Source: an uncultured Lachnospiraceae bacterium (GTDB taxonomy: Bacteria > Bacillota > Clostridia > Lachnospirales > Lachnospiraceae). From it: 51,312 nucleotides of DNA. Location of the stretch: the NCBI GenBank assembly GCA_902786205.1, contig CADABQ010000017.1:1-51312 (forward strand), given 5' to 3'. Below, in pieces: positions 7,968-16,086 of the stretch. A program made the translations under genes and the position numbers. Numbering within the stretch: position 1 is the stretch's first letter; each line of letters starts with the position of its first letter. The notes beneath the pieces are model-generated. The model was given only the letters and a program-made list of their open reading frames with translations, was not told the DNA's origin and made no database searches.

Positions 7968-8756
7968 ATGGCATATCGTAGATTGGATTTTGAACAGTAT
8001 TTTATTGATAATAGCGAAGATTATAATCATACAGGGAAGGCAAGCAAAGAATTACATTACAAGGCAGTCATCTATCAATGTACAGGTTTGGAAAAACTGT
8101 TTCGATTTCAACATGAAATGAATTATGAAATCCGTTATGAAAAAGAGCGGGATGTCATTCAGATTAATTTTCAGAAAACCAATGGTTTCTCTGATTGGAT
8201 TGCGAATATCGTGGAATTTACGGATAAATATTATGATGCATTTTATTTTGAAGGACAAATGCTATGTCTTCGAGCACATCATGGATGGGCGAATATGTAT
8301 CGAAGTATTAAAAACGAAATTCGGTTAGAATGGAGTCGTTTGCATAAGAAATATCAAACCGCAGAAACCGAGATTATCGGTTGGTCTTTAGGTTCCGCAC
8401 AAGCCATTCTTTGTTGTCAGGATTTGAATTACAACTTTGGTGTGTGTCCGTATTTGTATACCTTTGGAAGTGTACGCCCCTTTAAATACACTCTTTTTAA
8501 CAGGTGTCAGGTGAAACAATATTTAAACAGCATCTATAAGGAATGTTGGAACTTTGCAAATGTCAATGATATAGTAACCTATATGCCGCCTTTTTTTGGC
8601 TTTATTATGCCCAATAGAGTGAAGGTAGGATTAGAAGGTTTTTCTATAAAAAAGTTATTGCAACCAGGATATTATCATACAATTTACGATAATCCGGAAT
8701 TGTATAGAGATTGTGTAAGTGCAAAGAGCGGAACAATCCATAAATGCAGGGCTTAG
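7968..8756 (+). CDS. Lipase (class 3)-like alpha/beta hydrolase
   Basis: The 262-aa protein has the lipase-3 layout. GWSLGSAQA supplies the nucleophile elbow (S140), NDIVTYMPP the acidic residue and GYYHTIY a candidate catalytic histidine. AHHGW upstream resembles the oxyanion or lid region of the family. No signal peptide is seen, so it is probably cytoplasmic. The elbow reads GWSLGS rather than the usual GHSLGG. GGAG lies 7 bases before ATG 7968; the frame is open further upstream but without a ribosome site. Substrate unknown. Confidence 0.75.
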   Translation: MAYRRLDFEQYFIDNSEDYNHTGKASKELHYKAVIYQCTGLEKLFRFQHEMNYEIRYEKERDVIQINFQKTNGFSDWIANIVEFTDKYYDAFYFEGQMLCLRAHHGWANMYRSIKNEIRLEWSRLHKKYQTAETEIIGWSLGSAQAILCCQDLNYNFGVCPYLYTFGSVRPFKYTLFNRCQVKQYLNSIYKECWNFANVNDIVTYMPPFFGFIMPNRVKVGLEGFSIKKLLQPGYYHTIYDNPELYRDCVSAKSGTIHKCRA

Positions 8757-8792
8757 AAAAGTCACAAAACGAAAAAGGAGAAATGAGTTACA

Positions 8793-9470
8793 ATGAAGGC
8801 AAAACAAACATCAGAATCAATTGAATTGGGTATTTTGCTCGCTATTTCAGGGGGAATGATGGATGCCTATTCGTATATTATGAGAGGGGAAGTCTTTGCA
8901 AATGCACAGACGGGAAATATGCTTTTATTTGGAGTATATTTATCGGAAGGAAAATTTGCACAGGCATTGCATTATTTTTGTCCTATTTTGGCATTTACCC
9001 TCGGAATCTTATTATCGGATATGGTGCGTATAAAATTTGGTAAAAAATTACATTGGCGTCAGACCGCAGTAGTGATAGAGTCCATTATTTTATTTGGAGT
9101 GGGTTGGATTTCTCTGCGTAATAATCTGCTGGCAAACAGTTTGACTTCTTTGGCTTGTGGAATACAAGTAGAAGCATTTCGAAAGATTCATGGGAAAGGG
9201 ATTGCCACTACCATGTGTATTGGAAACTTGCGAAGTGCCACCCAAAATATGTGTGATTTTATCAATAAACGAAATAAGAAAAATCTGTATGCCGGGTTGC
9301 TGTATTTTGGAATTATTACTTGCTTTGTTACTGGTGCAGTTATTGGAAATCGTTGTATTACAATTTTTGCAGAAAAAACCATTTGGATCAGTGCCTGTAT
9401 TTTGTTAGCTGCATTTATTTTGATGTTTATTGATCGGGAGGAGCAGAAAAAAGGGGAAGATGAGGCATAA
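8793..9470 (+). CDS. YoaK family membrane protein (DUF1275)
   Basis: The 225-aa protein has about six membrane segments and the DUF1275/YoaK signature: SGGMMDAYSYI, the N/QTGNM motif (NAQTGNMLLFG, about residues 36-46) and IGNLRSAT in the second repeat. The family is a widespread integral membrane group of unknown function. AAAGGAG precedes the ATG, and the gene starts 36 bases after the lipase-like gene, so they may share a transcript. A C-terminal charged tail (EEQKKGEDEA) is cytoplasmic by prediction. Confidence 0.9.
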   Translation: MKAKQTSESIELGILLAISGGMMDAYSYIMRGEVFANAQTGNMLLFGVYLSEGKFAQALHYFCPILAFTLGILLSDMVRIKFGKKLHWRQTAVVIESIILFGVGWISLRNNLLANSLTSLACGIQVEAFRKIHGKGIATTMCIGNLRSATQNMCDFINKRNKKNLYAGLLYFGIITCFVTGAVIGNRCITIFAEKTIWISACILLAAFILMFIDREEQKKGEDEA

Positions 9471-9563
9471 ATGACATTGCTTCAAAGGCTCTTAGTTTGT
9501 AAGTGGTCATAGTGTGAATAAACATTTCTTTGCATTTGAGAAAATATTAATAAAGGAGAAAGT

Positions 9564-10187
9564 ATGGCACAAATTCCAATTTTTATGGATATTACGGAAA
9601 AACGATGTGTGGTAGCAGGCGGAGGTAAGGTTGCCTTGCGAAAGATACAGGCATTGTTAGAGTTTGGTGGAGAGGTTTTTGTGGTTGCCCCATCTGTTTC
9701 CGAAGAAATCAAACAATTAGAGGGAGTTACATGGGAAGAAAGGGAATATGAGAAGAAAGATTTGGAAACAGCAGTTTTAGTAATTGCTGCCACAGATAAT
9801 CAGAACGTGAACCACAATATTGCAAAAGATGCAAAAGAAAAAAATGTGTTAGTGAATGTGGTGAATATTACGAAAGAAAGCAGCTTTTTCTTCCCGGCTT
9901 ATACGAAAAGAGGAGACGTTGTTGTGGCCTGTTCCAGTGGTGGAAAAGCACCAGTAGTAGCGCAATATATAAAGAAAAAAACGGCATTAGAAATGACAGA
10001 ACAATTAGAAGAAGCAAATGATTTTTTAGGTGCGATTCGCCCACAGGTGAAGAAAAAAATTGCAGAGGTGGAAAAACGACGACAGGTGTATCAGGAATTG
10101 TTGAAAATTGCTCTTACTGAGAAACGAAAGCTTACCCAAGAAGATGTAGACAGGGTGGTTAATGTTCACACTAGGGATGAATTGTAA
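9564..10187 (+). CDS. Precorrin-2 dehydrogenase (siroheme synthase N-terminal domain)
   Basis: The 207-aa enzyme should use NAD+ to oxidise precorrin-2 to sirohydrochlorin and may also insert iron, giving siroheme. The NAD-binding GGGKVALRK motif (residues 19-27), VIAATDNQNVN and the SSGGKAPVVAQYI segment match the CysG N-terminal/Met8 family. The methyltransferase domain of CysG is absent, as is normal for stand-alone Firmicute forms. AAAGGAG precedes the ATG. No other tetrapyrrole gene is near, which is unusual because it often sits beside hemA or cobA. A following 67-aa gene is unrelated. Confidence 0.88.
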   Translation: MAQIPIFMDITEKRCVVAGGGKVALRKIQALLEFGGEVFVVAPSVSEEIKQLEGVTWEEREYEKKDLETAVLVIAATDNQNVNHNIAKDAKEKNVLVNVVNITKESSFFFPAYTKRGDVVVACSSGGKAPVVAQYIKKKTALEMTEQLEEANDFLGAIRPQVKKKIAEVEKRRQVYQELLKIALTEKRKLTQEDVDRVVNVHTRDEL

Positions 10188-10284
10188 CACAGGGTAATTC
10201 TTCATTTGTCAATCCTATAAAATTGTAGTAAAATACAAAAAGACACTTGATAACCTTTTTTAGATAGAAACGGAGTTGTTTACG

Positions 10285-10488
10285 ATGAAAGATATTACAA
10301 ATATGACAATTTATGAATTGAAGGATTATGTGAACGCTATGACAAATGAAGAATTTGAAAAATTTGAAGATGAAGTGGATCTTCAATTTATGGATATAGA
10401 CCTTGAACCAATCCAATTGTTAAATGCTTCACGTACGTATGATTATTTACAATACAAAAATAACGGAAATATCACGATTGAACTATAA
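10285..10488 (+). CDS. Small acidic hypothetical protein (67 aa)
   Basis: The protein is strongly acidic (TNEEFEKFEDEVDLQFMDIDLEP), without cysteines, signal peptide or membrane segments; I do not recognise it. CGGAG lies 9 bases before ATG 10285. A TTG 9 bases earlier is possible but overlaps the site. The gene is followed by a clear terminator, supporting a genuine transcript of its own. Acidity suggests a protein-binding or DNA-mimic-like role, which is speculation. Confidence 0.6.
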   Translation: MKDITNMTIYELKDYVNAMTNEEFEKFEDEVDLQFMDIDLEPIQLLNASRTYDYLQYKNNGNITIEL

Positions 10489-10536
10489 TATTAAATGACA
10501 GAACGCTTTGTTCTTGTAGAGTCGTTGATGCTTACC

Positions 10537-10586
10537 AATAGGCTGTGAATACACATGGATTCACAGCCTATTATTTTTATTTTTTG
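10537..10586 (+). terminator. Terminator after the small acidic gene
   Basis: AATAGGCTGTGAA (10537-10549) pairs with TTCACAGCCTATT (10560-10572), and a T-rich tail follows. The rest of the gap to 10937 holds the first DnaA-box module (10704-10783) and a promoter; nothing else is evident. Confidence 0.88.
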
Positions 10587-10703
10587 TTTGGCACGCAAAG
10601 TGTAGCAAGTTCCTTATGAGTAAGGGATAGAGGGAGTTAACATGGACTTGCCCGCTTTATTCTAGAAAAAGGAACAAGGCAATATCAAAAAAAGCAAAAG
10701 AGC

Positions 10704-10783
10704 GTGAAAGTGTTGATTGTGTGGATAAATATGTGCATAACCTGTTGGATTAATAGGGAATACGTGTGTATAACTTTTGAAAA
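10704..10783 (+). repeat. DnaA-box module, copy 1 (three boxes)
   Basis: This non-coding block holds TGTGGATAA (10720-10728, exact reverse complement of the DnaA box TTATCCACA), TGTGCATAA (10732-10740, one mismatch) and TGTGTATAA (10765-10773, one mismatch). The core is about 89% identical by eye to 11653-11723, with the same box spacing (12 and 33 bp between box starts). It sits directly upstream of the amidotransferase promoter. Confidence 0.8.
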
Positions 10784-10797
10784 AATATTTGGAATTG

Positions 10798-10826
10798 TTG
10801 GTATGATCACCGTGTTGTGATATAGT
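10798..10826 (+). promoter_or_regulatory. Predicted promoter of the class-I amidotransferase gene
   Basis: TTGGTA (10798-10803), a 17-bp spacer and TATAGT (10821-10826). The spacer contains ATCAC...GTGAT, a short inverted repeat that could be an operator. The leader to the ATG at 10938 is about 105 bases. Confidence 0.55.
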
Positions 10827-10937
10827 ATAGTTGTAATAGCTTGACCTAATAAGATATCATCTTAGAAGGAAACTATTGTAAGAAATAATTGTAAAGATAA
10901 GAAATAAAGATGCTTTAGAAGACAGGAGAATGAGAAA

Positions 10938-11657
10938 ATGAAGAAACCAATGATAGGTATTATTCCATTAGTAGATGTGGAACGAGATAGTTTGTGGATG
11001 TTACCCGGATATATGGATGGTTTGATGCAGGAAGGGGCTATTCCTGTTATGCTTCCGTTGACGACAGATGAAGCAATGCTTGCTCAAATTGCAGAATCCT
11101 ATGATGGATTTTTATTTTCGGGTGGACAGGATGTATCACCAGAAAGATATGGCGAAGAAAAACTGGATTGTTGTGGAGAAACCAACATGGATAGGGATGA
11201 AATGGAAGCAAGACTTTTTTCTAGAGTGTATGAGTTGGATAAACCGATTTTAGGTATTTGTAGAGGCATACAATTTATAAATGCCAGTCTTGGTGGTACG
11301 CTCTATCAGGATTTGGAAACGCAGTATCCCTCTAGGATTGAGCATCATCAAAAACCACCATATGATGTACCTGTACATGGAGTAGAGATTGAAGAAGGCT
11401 CTCCTTTATATGACATTTTAAAAACAAAAAAATTGATGGTGAATAGTTATCATCATCAGGCAATAAAGAAAATTTCTCCATATTTATTACCTATGGCATA
11501 TGCAGAGGATCAGATAATAGAAGGGATATATGCATCGGATAAGAAATTTGTATGGGGAGTACAGTGGCATCCGGAATTTTCCTTTCAAAAAGATGAAAAT
11601 AGTAGAAAAATTTTAGAGGCATTTGTGAAGGCATGCCTAAGTGAAAGAATTTGTTGA
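10938..11657 (+). CDS. Class-I glutamine amidotransferase, gamma-glutamyl hydrolase family (peptidase C26)
   Basis: The 239-aa enzyme belongs to the PuuD-like gamma-glutamyl-gamma-aminobutyrate hydrolase group. FSGGQDVSPERYGE is the family signature, GICRGIQ holds the nucleophile cysteine, and VNSYHHQA plus WGVQWHPEF give the histidine and glutamate of the triad. It would hydrolyse gamma-glutamyl amides in the cytoplasm; the true substrate is open. AGGAGAATGAG precedes the ATG. The gene is bracketed by two copies of a DnaA-box module, the second beginning inside its last codons. No putrescine pathway genes are nearby. Confidence 0.88.
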   Translation: MKKPMIGIIPLVDVERDSLWMLPGYMDGLMQEGAIPVMLPLTTDEAMLAQIAESYDGFLFSGGQDVSPERYGEEKLDCCGETNMDRDEMEARLFSRVYELDKPILGICRGIQFINASLGGTLYQDLETQYPSRIEHHQKPPYDVPVHGVEIEEGSPLYDILKTKKLMVNSYHHQAIKKISPYLLPMAYAEDQIIEGIYASDKKFVWGVQWHPEFSFQKDENSRKILEAFVKACLSERIC

Positions 11658-11724
11658 TCGTGTGGATAAATATGTGGATAACCTGTTGAATTAATAGGGG
11701 AAATATGTGAATAACTTTTGAAAG
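11641..11724 (+). repeat. DnaA-box module, copy 2 (three boxes)
   Basis: This copy has two exact boxes, TGTGGATAA at 11661-11669 and 11673-11681, and TGTGAATAA at 11706-11714. Box starts are again 12 and 33 bp apart. The block overlaps the 3' end of the amidotransferase gene. Confidence 0.8.
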
Positions 11725-11859
11725 TAAGATAAAAATTTATCGCTGATGGTAATTTAGACATCAACTAGATCTGACGGGTTTACAGATGAGGCACTTTACT
11801 TGACTTATGTTAGGGATAATGCTAGAGTAGATACGTTATTGTCTAGTAAACTTTTACCT

Positions 11860-11895
11860 TTCATTCATACTTCATTCATATCTGTTTGCTATAAT
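11860..11895 (+). promoter_or_regulatory. Promoter with 11-bp direct repeat, upstream of the HtrA-like gene
   Basis: TTCATT (11860-11865), 5 bp, TTCATT (11871-11876), then an extended -10 box TGCTATAAT with TATAAT at 11890-11895. Direct repeats with an 11-bp period over a poor -35 are what OmpR/PhoB-family activators bind. The gap 11725-11859 shows nothing else I can name. Confidence 0.5.
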
Positions 11896-11967
11896 GCTTG
11901 AGAGGTTTTGAACGTAAGACCTTGTATATGGGATATTCTTTTGAACAGATAGTCATGGAGGAACAGT

Positions 11968-13212
11968 ATGATAGAGGATGAAGAATTTTCATTTATAGAA
12001 GAAAAATTTATGGAAAGTAAAAAACCACGAAGAGAAAAAGTGGCATTAATGAAGAAGGCAACTTTGTGTGGAATATGCTTTGGGTTGAGTGCAGGTGTGG
12101 CATTTAGTGTGGTGCAAAGTGTGAAAACAGTCGCATTTAAGCCACATAAAACATCGGAAAGAATTACCTTACAGGTGTCTGAGCATCCTACGACCGAACC
12201 GAAAGCAGAAAAAACAGAAAAGAATAAAAATGGAAAAAATCAAGAAAGAAATTTTGGATTTGATGATATGCAGAAGTTTTATATGCAGCTTGATACATTA
12301 AAAGAACAATGCGAAAAATCAATCGTTGGAATTTCGGATTATAGTAGCGAAAGTGACAAGCAACAGTATAATACACAACATCAAATGACCGGAACCATCA
12401 TTGCCAATACTGGAACCAATTTTATGATTTTAACTAATTATAATCGCTTAATGTCGGAAAAAGTGATTGTGCATTTTTTTGATGGAACGTACATCGAAGG
12501 TAAATTATATGGGAAGGATACCAGAACGGATTTGGCAATTATTTCTGTTTCCTTGAAAAAGCTGGATGCAAAGCTAAAAAAGCAAGTGAAGGTTGTTTCG
12601 TTTGGTGATTTGAATACCTTGTCGGTTGGTAGTCTGGTCTTTGCTTTAGGAGGACCAAACGGAGAAATGCATTCGGTGGAGTATGGTTATATATCTGGAT
12701 TGAAAAGTAAAAAAAGTGTTGAGGATTACCAGTTGGATGTGTATACTACTAGTATGGGGTATCACAGTGATGGAAATGGTATTATTTGTGATGCACATGG
12801 TCAGTTATTGGGTGTGATAAGCAGACAAGACACTTCAACGGAAAATTGTACGTTTTATGGAATCGATACACTCAGGCAATTAGTAGAAGGTATTTTGAAT
12901 AAAGAAAAATTATCTTATGTTGGAATTACAGCAGAAGAGATACCAGAAAAAATTTTGGCAAATCACAGTGTGCGTGGTGGTATATATGTGACTGCGGTAG
13001 CAGAAAATTCACCAGCTTATAAAGCTGGTATTTTGGTAGGGGATGTGATTTCTACTGTTGAAGGGGAAGAGATTACTTCGGTACTAGGTTTTTATAATTG
13101 TATTCAAAAGTATGAAGTTGGAGATAAGATTACAGTTTCTATATTAAAAAATCCATTTCAAAATCCAACGAAAAAAGAGAAAATATTAAAATTAAAAGCT
13201 AGGGACGAATAG
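11968..13212 (+). CDS. Membrane-anchored HtrA/DegP-like protein with PDZ domain, probably catalytically inactive
   Basis: The 414-aa protein has a cytoplasmic N-terminus, one membrane helix (about residues 29-52), a charged linker, a trypsin-like domain (about 100-305) and a PDZ domain (about 315-405, GGIYVTAVAENSPAYKAGILVGD). Alignment to DegP/HtrA by eye places FMILTNYNRL where active members have the LTNNHV histidine, and HSDGNG where they have GNSGGP. The aspartate segment RTDLAI is kept. Loss of the histidine and of the oxyanion glycine pattern suggests a non-proteolytic chaperone or sensor outside the membrane. GGAGGAACAG precedes the ATG. The promoter carries an 11-bp direct repeat typical of two-component control. 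Confidence 0.8.
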   Translation: MIEDEEFSFIEEKFMESKKPRREKVALMKKATLCGICFGLSAGVAFSVVQSVKTVAFKPHKTSERITLQVSEHPTTEPKAEKTEKNKNGKNQERNFGFDDMQKFYMQLDTLKEQCEKSIVGISDYSSESDKQQYNTQHQMTGTIIANTGTNFMILTNYNRLMSEKVIVHFFDGTYIEGKLYGKDTRTDLAIISVSLKKLDAKLKKQVKVVSFGDLNTLSVGSLVFALGGPNGEMHSVEYGYISGLKSKKSVEDYQLDVYTTSMGYHSDGNGIICDAHGQLLGVISRQDTSTENCTFYGIDTLRQLVEGILNKEKLSYVGITAEEIPEKILANHSVRGGIYVTAVAENSPAYKAGILVGDVISTVEGEEITSVLGFYNCIQKYEVGDKITVSILKNPFQNPTKKEKILKLKARDE

Positions 13213-13349
13213 AAGCAAGCAAGTTGGTTATAAAAGTTAGAAAGAAGGAAGCCCAGTGGATTTGAATGGGTGCTTCACGTAAAAAAGAAAGGAATGTTGC
13301 AGACACAGATGTGTTTGTGCACCAGTAAAAACTGGTGAATGGTAGAAAA

Positions 13350-14294
13350 ATGAGATATATTGAAGATTTGCGCGAGGATATGGTTATTAATGAAGTATAC
13401 TTTTGTAGAAAAAAGCAGGAGTTAACAACAAAAGCAGGAAAACCATATTTTTCATTGGTTTTGCAGGATAAAACAGGAAATTTAGATGGAAAAGTCTGGA
13501 ATGTAATGTCTGGAGGTATAGATGAATTTTCCAGTTTAGATTATATAAATGTATCTGGTCGTGTGACTAGTTTTCAAGGAAATCTGCAATTAAACATTGA
13601 ACGTATTCGAAAATGTGGAGAAGAAGAATATGATCCAGCGGATTATATGCCATGCACAAAGAAAAACGTAGAGCAGATGTATCAAGAGTTATTGGATTTT
13701 ATTGCTTCGATAGAAGAACCACATTTAAAGGAATTGTTGGAACAGTATTTCAAGTTGGATGCGACTTTTCAGAAGGCGTTCCGAAGACATTCTGCAGCAA
13801 AAAACGTACATCATGGATTTATGGGAGGTCTTTTGGAGCATACGCTTGGTGTTACTAAGATGTGTGATTTTTTTGCAAAGAGTTATCCAATCCTAAACCG
13901 AGATTTATTACTTACAGCAGCCATGTTTCATGATATGGGAAAAATTATAGAATTATCGGATTTCCCGGAAAATGATTATACGGATGCAGGTCAGTTATTG
14001 GGACATATTTATATTGGAGCACATTTGGTAGAAAATTCTTGTGAAAAAGTAGAGGGATTTCCTGAGAGATTAAAAAGAGAATTGATTCATTGTATTTTAG
14101 CCCATCATGGTGAATTGGAGTATGGTTCGCCAAAGAAGCCAGCACTGATAGAGGCCTTTGCCTTAAACTTTGCAGATAATGCAGATGCAAAGTTCCAGAC
14201 ATTGATTGAGCTTATGTCAGGTGATGAGGAAAATTTAGATTGGCTTGGTTTCCAAAGAACATTGGATACGAATCTTAGAAGAACCGGAAAATAG
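13350..14294 (+). CDS. yhaM: YhaM-type 3'-5' exoribonuclease (OB fold plus HD domain)
   Basis: The 314-aa protein starts with an OB-fold nucleic-acid-binding domain (about residues 1-90: SLVLQDKTGNLDGKVW, VSGRVTSFQGNLQL) and continues with an HD phosphohydrolase domain (LLEHTLGV, FHDMGK, AHHGELEYG), the layout of YhaM/CbF-type exonucleases that degrade RNA 3' to 5'. The family usually begins MRYI, supporting ATG 13350; an in-frame GTG at 13335 is also possible, and the ribosome site is weak for both. The 135-base leader has two short hairpins. A strong terminator follows. Confidence 0.88.
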   Translation: MRYIEDLREDMVINEVYFCRKKQELTTKAGKPYFSLVLQDKTGNLDGKVWNVMSGGIDEFSSLDYINVSGRVTSFQGNLQLNIERIRKCGEEEYDPADYMPCTKKNVEQMYQELLDFIASIEEPHLKELLEQYFKLDATFQKAFRRHSAAKNVHHGFMGGLLEHTLGVTKMCDFFAKSYPILNRDLLLTAAMFHDMGKIIELSDFPENDYTDAGQLLGHIYIGAHLVENSCEKVEGFPERLKRELIHCILAHHGELEYGSPKKPALIEAFALNFADNADAKFQTLIELMSGDEENLDWLGFQRTLDTNLRRTGK

Positions 14295-14385
14295 AAAGCT
14301 TCATTTTAGGTGAGCGTTGAAATATTAACAAGGGCGTGTGCCTTCATTGATTAAAATGTTGTTTTAAAACAATTGAAAATGGCTA

Positions 14386-14413
14386 AACGGGGAGGCAGCT
14401 TCCCGTTTTTTTT
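14386..14413 (+). terminator. Terminator after yhaM
   Basis: AACGGGGA (14386-14393) pairs with TTCCCGTT (14400-14407), followed by a run of T to 14413. Confidence 0.88.
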
Positions 14414-14429
14414 CTCCATAGAAAAGTTT

Positions 14430-14471
14430 ATAAAAGAGCAAGTAGCAGAGCGGATTGCAAATATCATTGGC
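14430..14471 (+). repeat. Dispersed repeat C, copy 1
   Basis: GAGCAAGTAGCAGAGCGG followed by ATTGCAAATATC closely matches 49070-49098 and, more weakly, 29055-29085. It lies in the leader region of rlmD and encodes nothing convincing. Confidence 0.6.
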
Positions 14472-14605
14472 TTTATAAAGAAAAAACATTCTGCGGGCTG
14501 TACGCAGACGTGTAGGGTAGATTGTTACAAAGGCATGCAACACGCATCAATAGACAAAGGCATATCCGCAAAAGGATAAACAAGAGAAAGGTGTATATAA
14601 GAGCA

Positions 14606-16003
14606 ATGAAAAAATGTGTTACATTTGATGGAAAAACAATTAGTAAAAATCAGGAATTTGTAGTAGAAATAGAGGATTTGACTGCGGAGGGAGCAGGGGT
14701 TGCAAAGCTGGATGGTTATACTTTATTTATTAAGGATGCGATTGTTGGGGACAAGGTGCGTGTTTCTATTATGAAGACAAAAAAGACCTATGGATATGCC
14801 AGAATACTAGAAATTTTGGAGGCATCGCCAGACCGAGTGGAGCCAGTCTGTCCTGTTGCCAAAGCCTGTGGTGGCTGTCAGTTACAACATTTAAGTTATA
14901 AAGCACAATTAGCATACAAGCAAAAAAAGATAGAAAGTTGTCTACAGCGTATCGGAGGTTTTACTGAAATTCCTATGGAGCCTATTATGGGAATGGAGGA
15001 ACCATTTTATTACCGAAATAAGGCACAGTTTCCAGTAGGATATGATAAAAATGGTGCTATTATTACTGGTTTCTATGCGGGGCGCACACACACGATTATT
15101 GATACCAGTCATTGTGCGATACAGGCGAAGGAAAATGACAAATTGCTTGCCATTGTAAAAGAATATATGAAAGAATGTCATGTAAAACCTTATAATGAAA
15201 CGAGTCATACAGGATTGGTTCGTCATATATTGACACGAGTGGGATTTAAAACAAAGGAAATTATGGTTTGTCTAATTGTAAATGGGGATCGTATTCCAAA
15301 ATCCGAAGTATTGGTTGAAAAGTTAAAAGAAATCCCAGGTATGACAAGCATCAGTATCAATGTGAATAAAGAAAAAACAAATCGTATTTTGGGGGATAAA
15401 TGTATTACTTTGTGGGGACAGGACTATATTGAGGATTACATTGGAGATATTAAGTATCAAATTTCTCCTCTATCCTTTTATCAGGTAAATCCAGTGCAAA
15501 CGACCAAACTTTATCAGACCGCATTGGACTATGCCGACTTAAAGGAAAATGAAATTGTGTGGGATTTGTATTGTGGAATTGGAACAATCTCTCTGTTTTT
15601 GGCACAAAAAGCAAAACAGGTTTACGGTGTAGAGATTGTGCCACAAGCAATCGAAGATGCAAAGCAGAACGCAAAAATAAATGGCATAACCAATGCGGAA
15701 TTTTTTGTTGGAGCAGCAGAAGAGGTATTGCCGCAGAAATACAAAGAAAGTGCCGGAATAATGGCAGCAGATGTTATTGTAGTAGACCCACCGAGAAAAG
15801 GATGCGATCCAGCATTATTAAATACCATATTACAAATGAACCCGCAAAAAATCGTATATGTAAGCTGTGACCCTGCGACCCTTGCCCGTGACCTTAAAAT
15901 CCTCTGTGAAAATGGATATAATCTAAAAAAAGTTAGGGGATGCGACATGTTTGGGAATAGTTATCATGTTGAAACTGTGTGCTTGCTAAGCCGTATAAAA
16001 TAA
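14606..16003 (+). CDS. rlmD: 23S rRNA (uracil-5-)-methyltransferase RlmD/RumA family
   Basis: The enzyme (465 aa from ATG 14606) transfers a methyl group from SAM to a uridine in 23S rRNA. It has an N-terminal TRAM domain (EIEDLTAEGAGVAKLDGYTLFI), iron-sulfur cysteines (CPVAKACGGCQLQH), the SAM site DLYCGIGTISLFLA, the DPPRKGC loop and the catalytic cysteine in VYVSCDPATLARD. ATG 14606 is the family-like start, though its ribosome site is weak; a GTG at 14591 is possible. An integrase gene lies convergently 83 bases downstream, and the 3' ends of rumA-type genes are known integration sites of some Firmicute mobile elements. Confidence 0.93.
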   Translation: MKKCVTFDGKTISKNQEFVVEIEDLTAEGAGVAKLDGYTLFIKDAIVGDKVRVSIMKTKKTYGYARILEILEASPDRVEPVCPVAKACGGCQLQHLSYKAQLAYKQKKIESCLQRIGGFTEIPMEPIMGMEEPFYYRNKAQFPVGYDKNGAIITGFYAGRTHTIIDTSHCAIQAKENDKLLAIVKEYMKECHVKPYNETSHTGLVRHILTRVGFKTKEIMVCLIVNGDRIPKSEVLVEKLKEIPGMTSISINVNKEKTNRILGDKCITLWGQDYIEDYIGDIKYQISPLSFYQVNPVQTTKLYQTALDYADLKENEIVWDLYCGIGTISLFLAQKAKQVYGVEIVPQAIEDAKQNAKINGITNAEFFVGAAEEVLPQKYKESAGIMAADVIVVDPPRKGCDPALLNTILQMNPQKIVYVSCDPATLARDLKILCENGYNLKKVRGCDMFGNSYHVETVCLLSRIK

Positions 16004-16047
16004 GGATTTATAGGCTTTTGTACGGGTGTGAAATACCTGTTTGTCTA

Positions 16048-16085
16048 CCATTTGCCTACGCTTTTTTTAGCAGGTAGGCAAATGG
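16048..16085. repeat. Perfect 12-bp inverted repeat between rlmD and the integrase
   Basis: CCATTTGCCTAC (16048-16059) and GTAGGCAAATGG (16074-16085) surround a loop with seven T. The structure could be a shared convergent terminator, but there is no T tract after either arm. It may instead be part of the attachment-site region of the island. Confidence 0.6.
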
Positions 16086-16086
16086 C

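Noticed and set aside
13248..13276. Terminator after the HtrA-like gene
   Set aside because: GAAGCCCA/TGGGTGCTTC has a bulge and no T tract; it may be a leader hairpin of yhaM, but evidence is thin.
14373..14605. Extra small gene or long N-terminus before rlmD
   Set aside because: The sequence is a terminator and repeat C; translated products match only as repeat artefacts.
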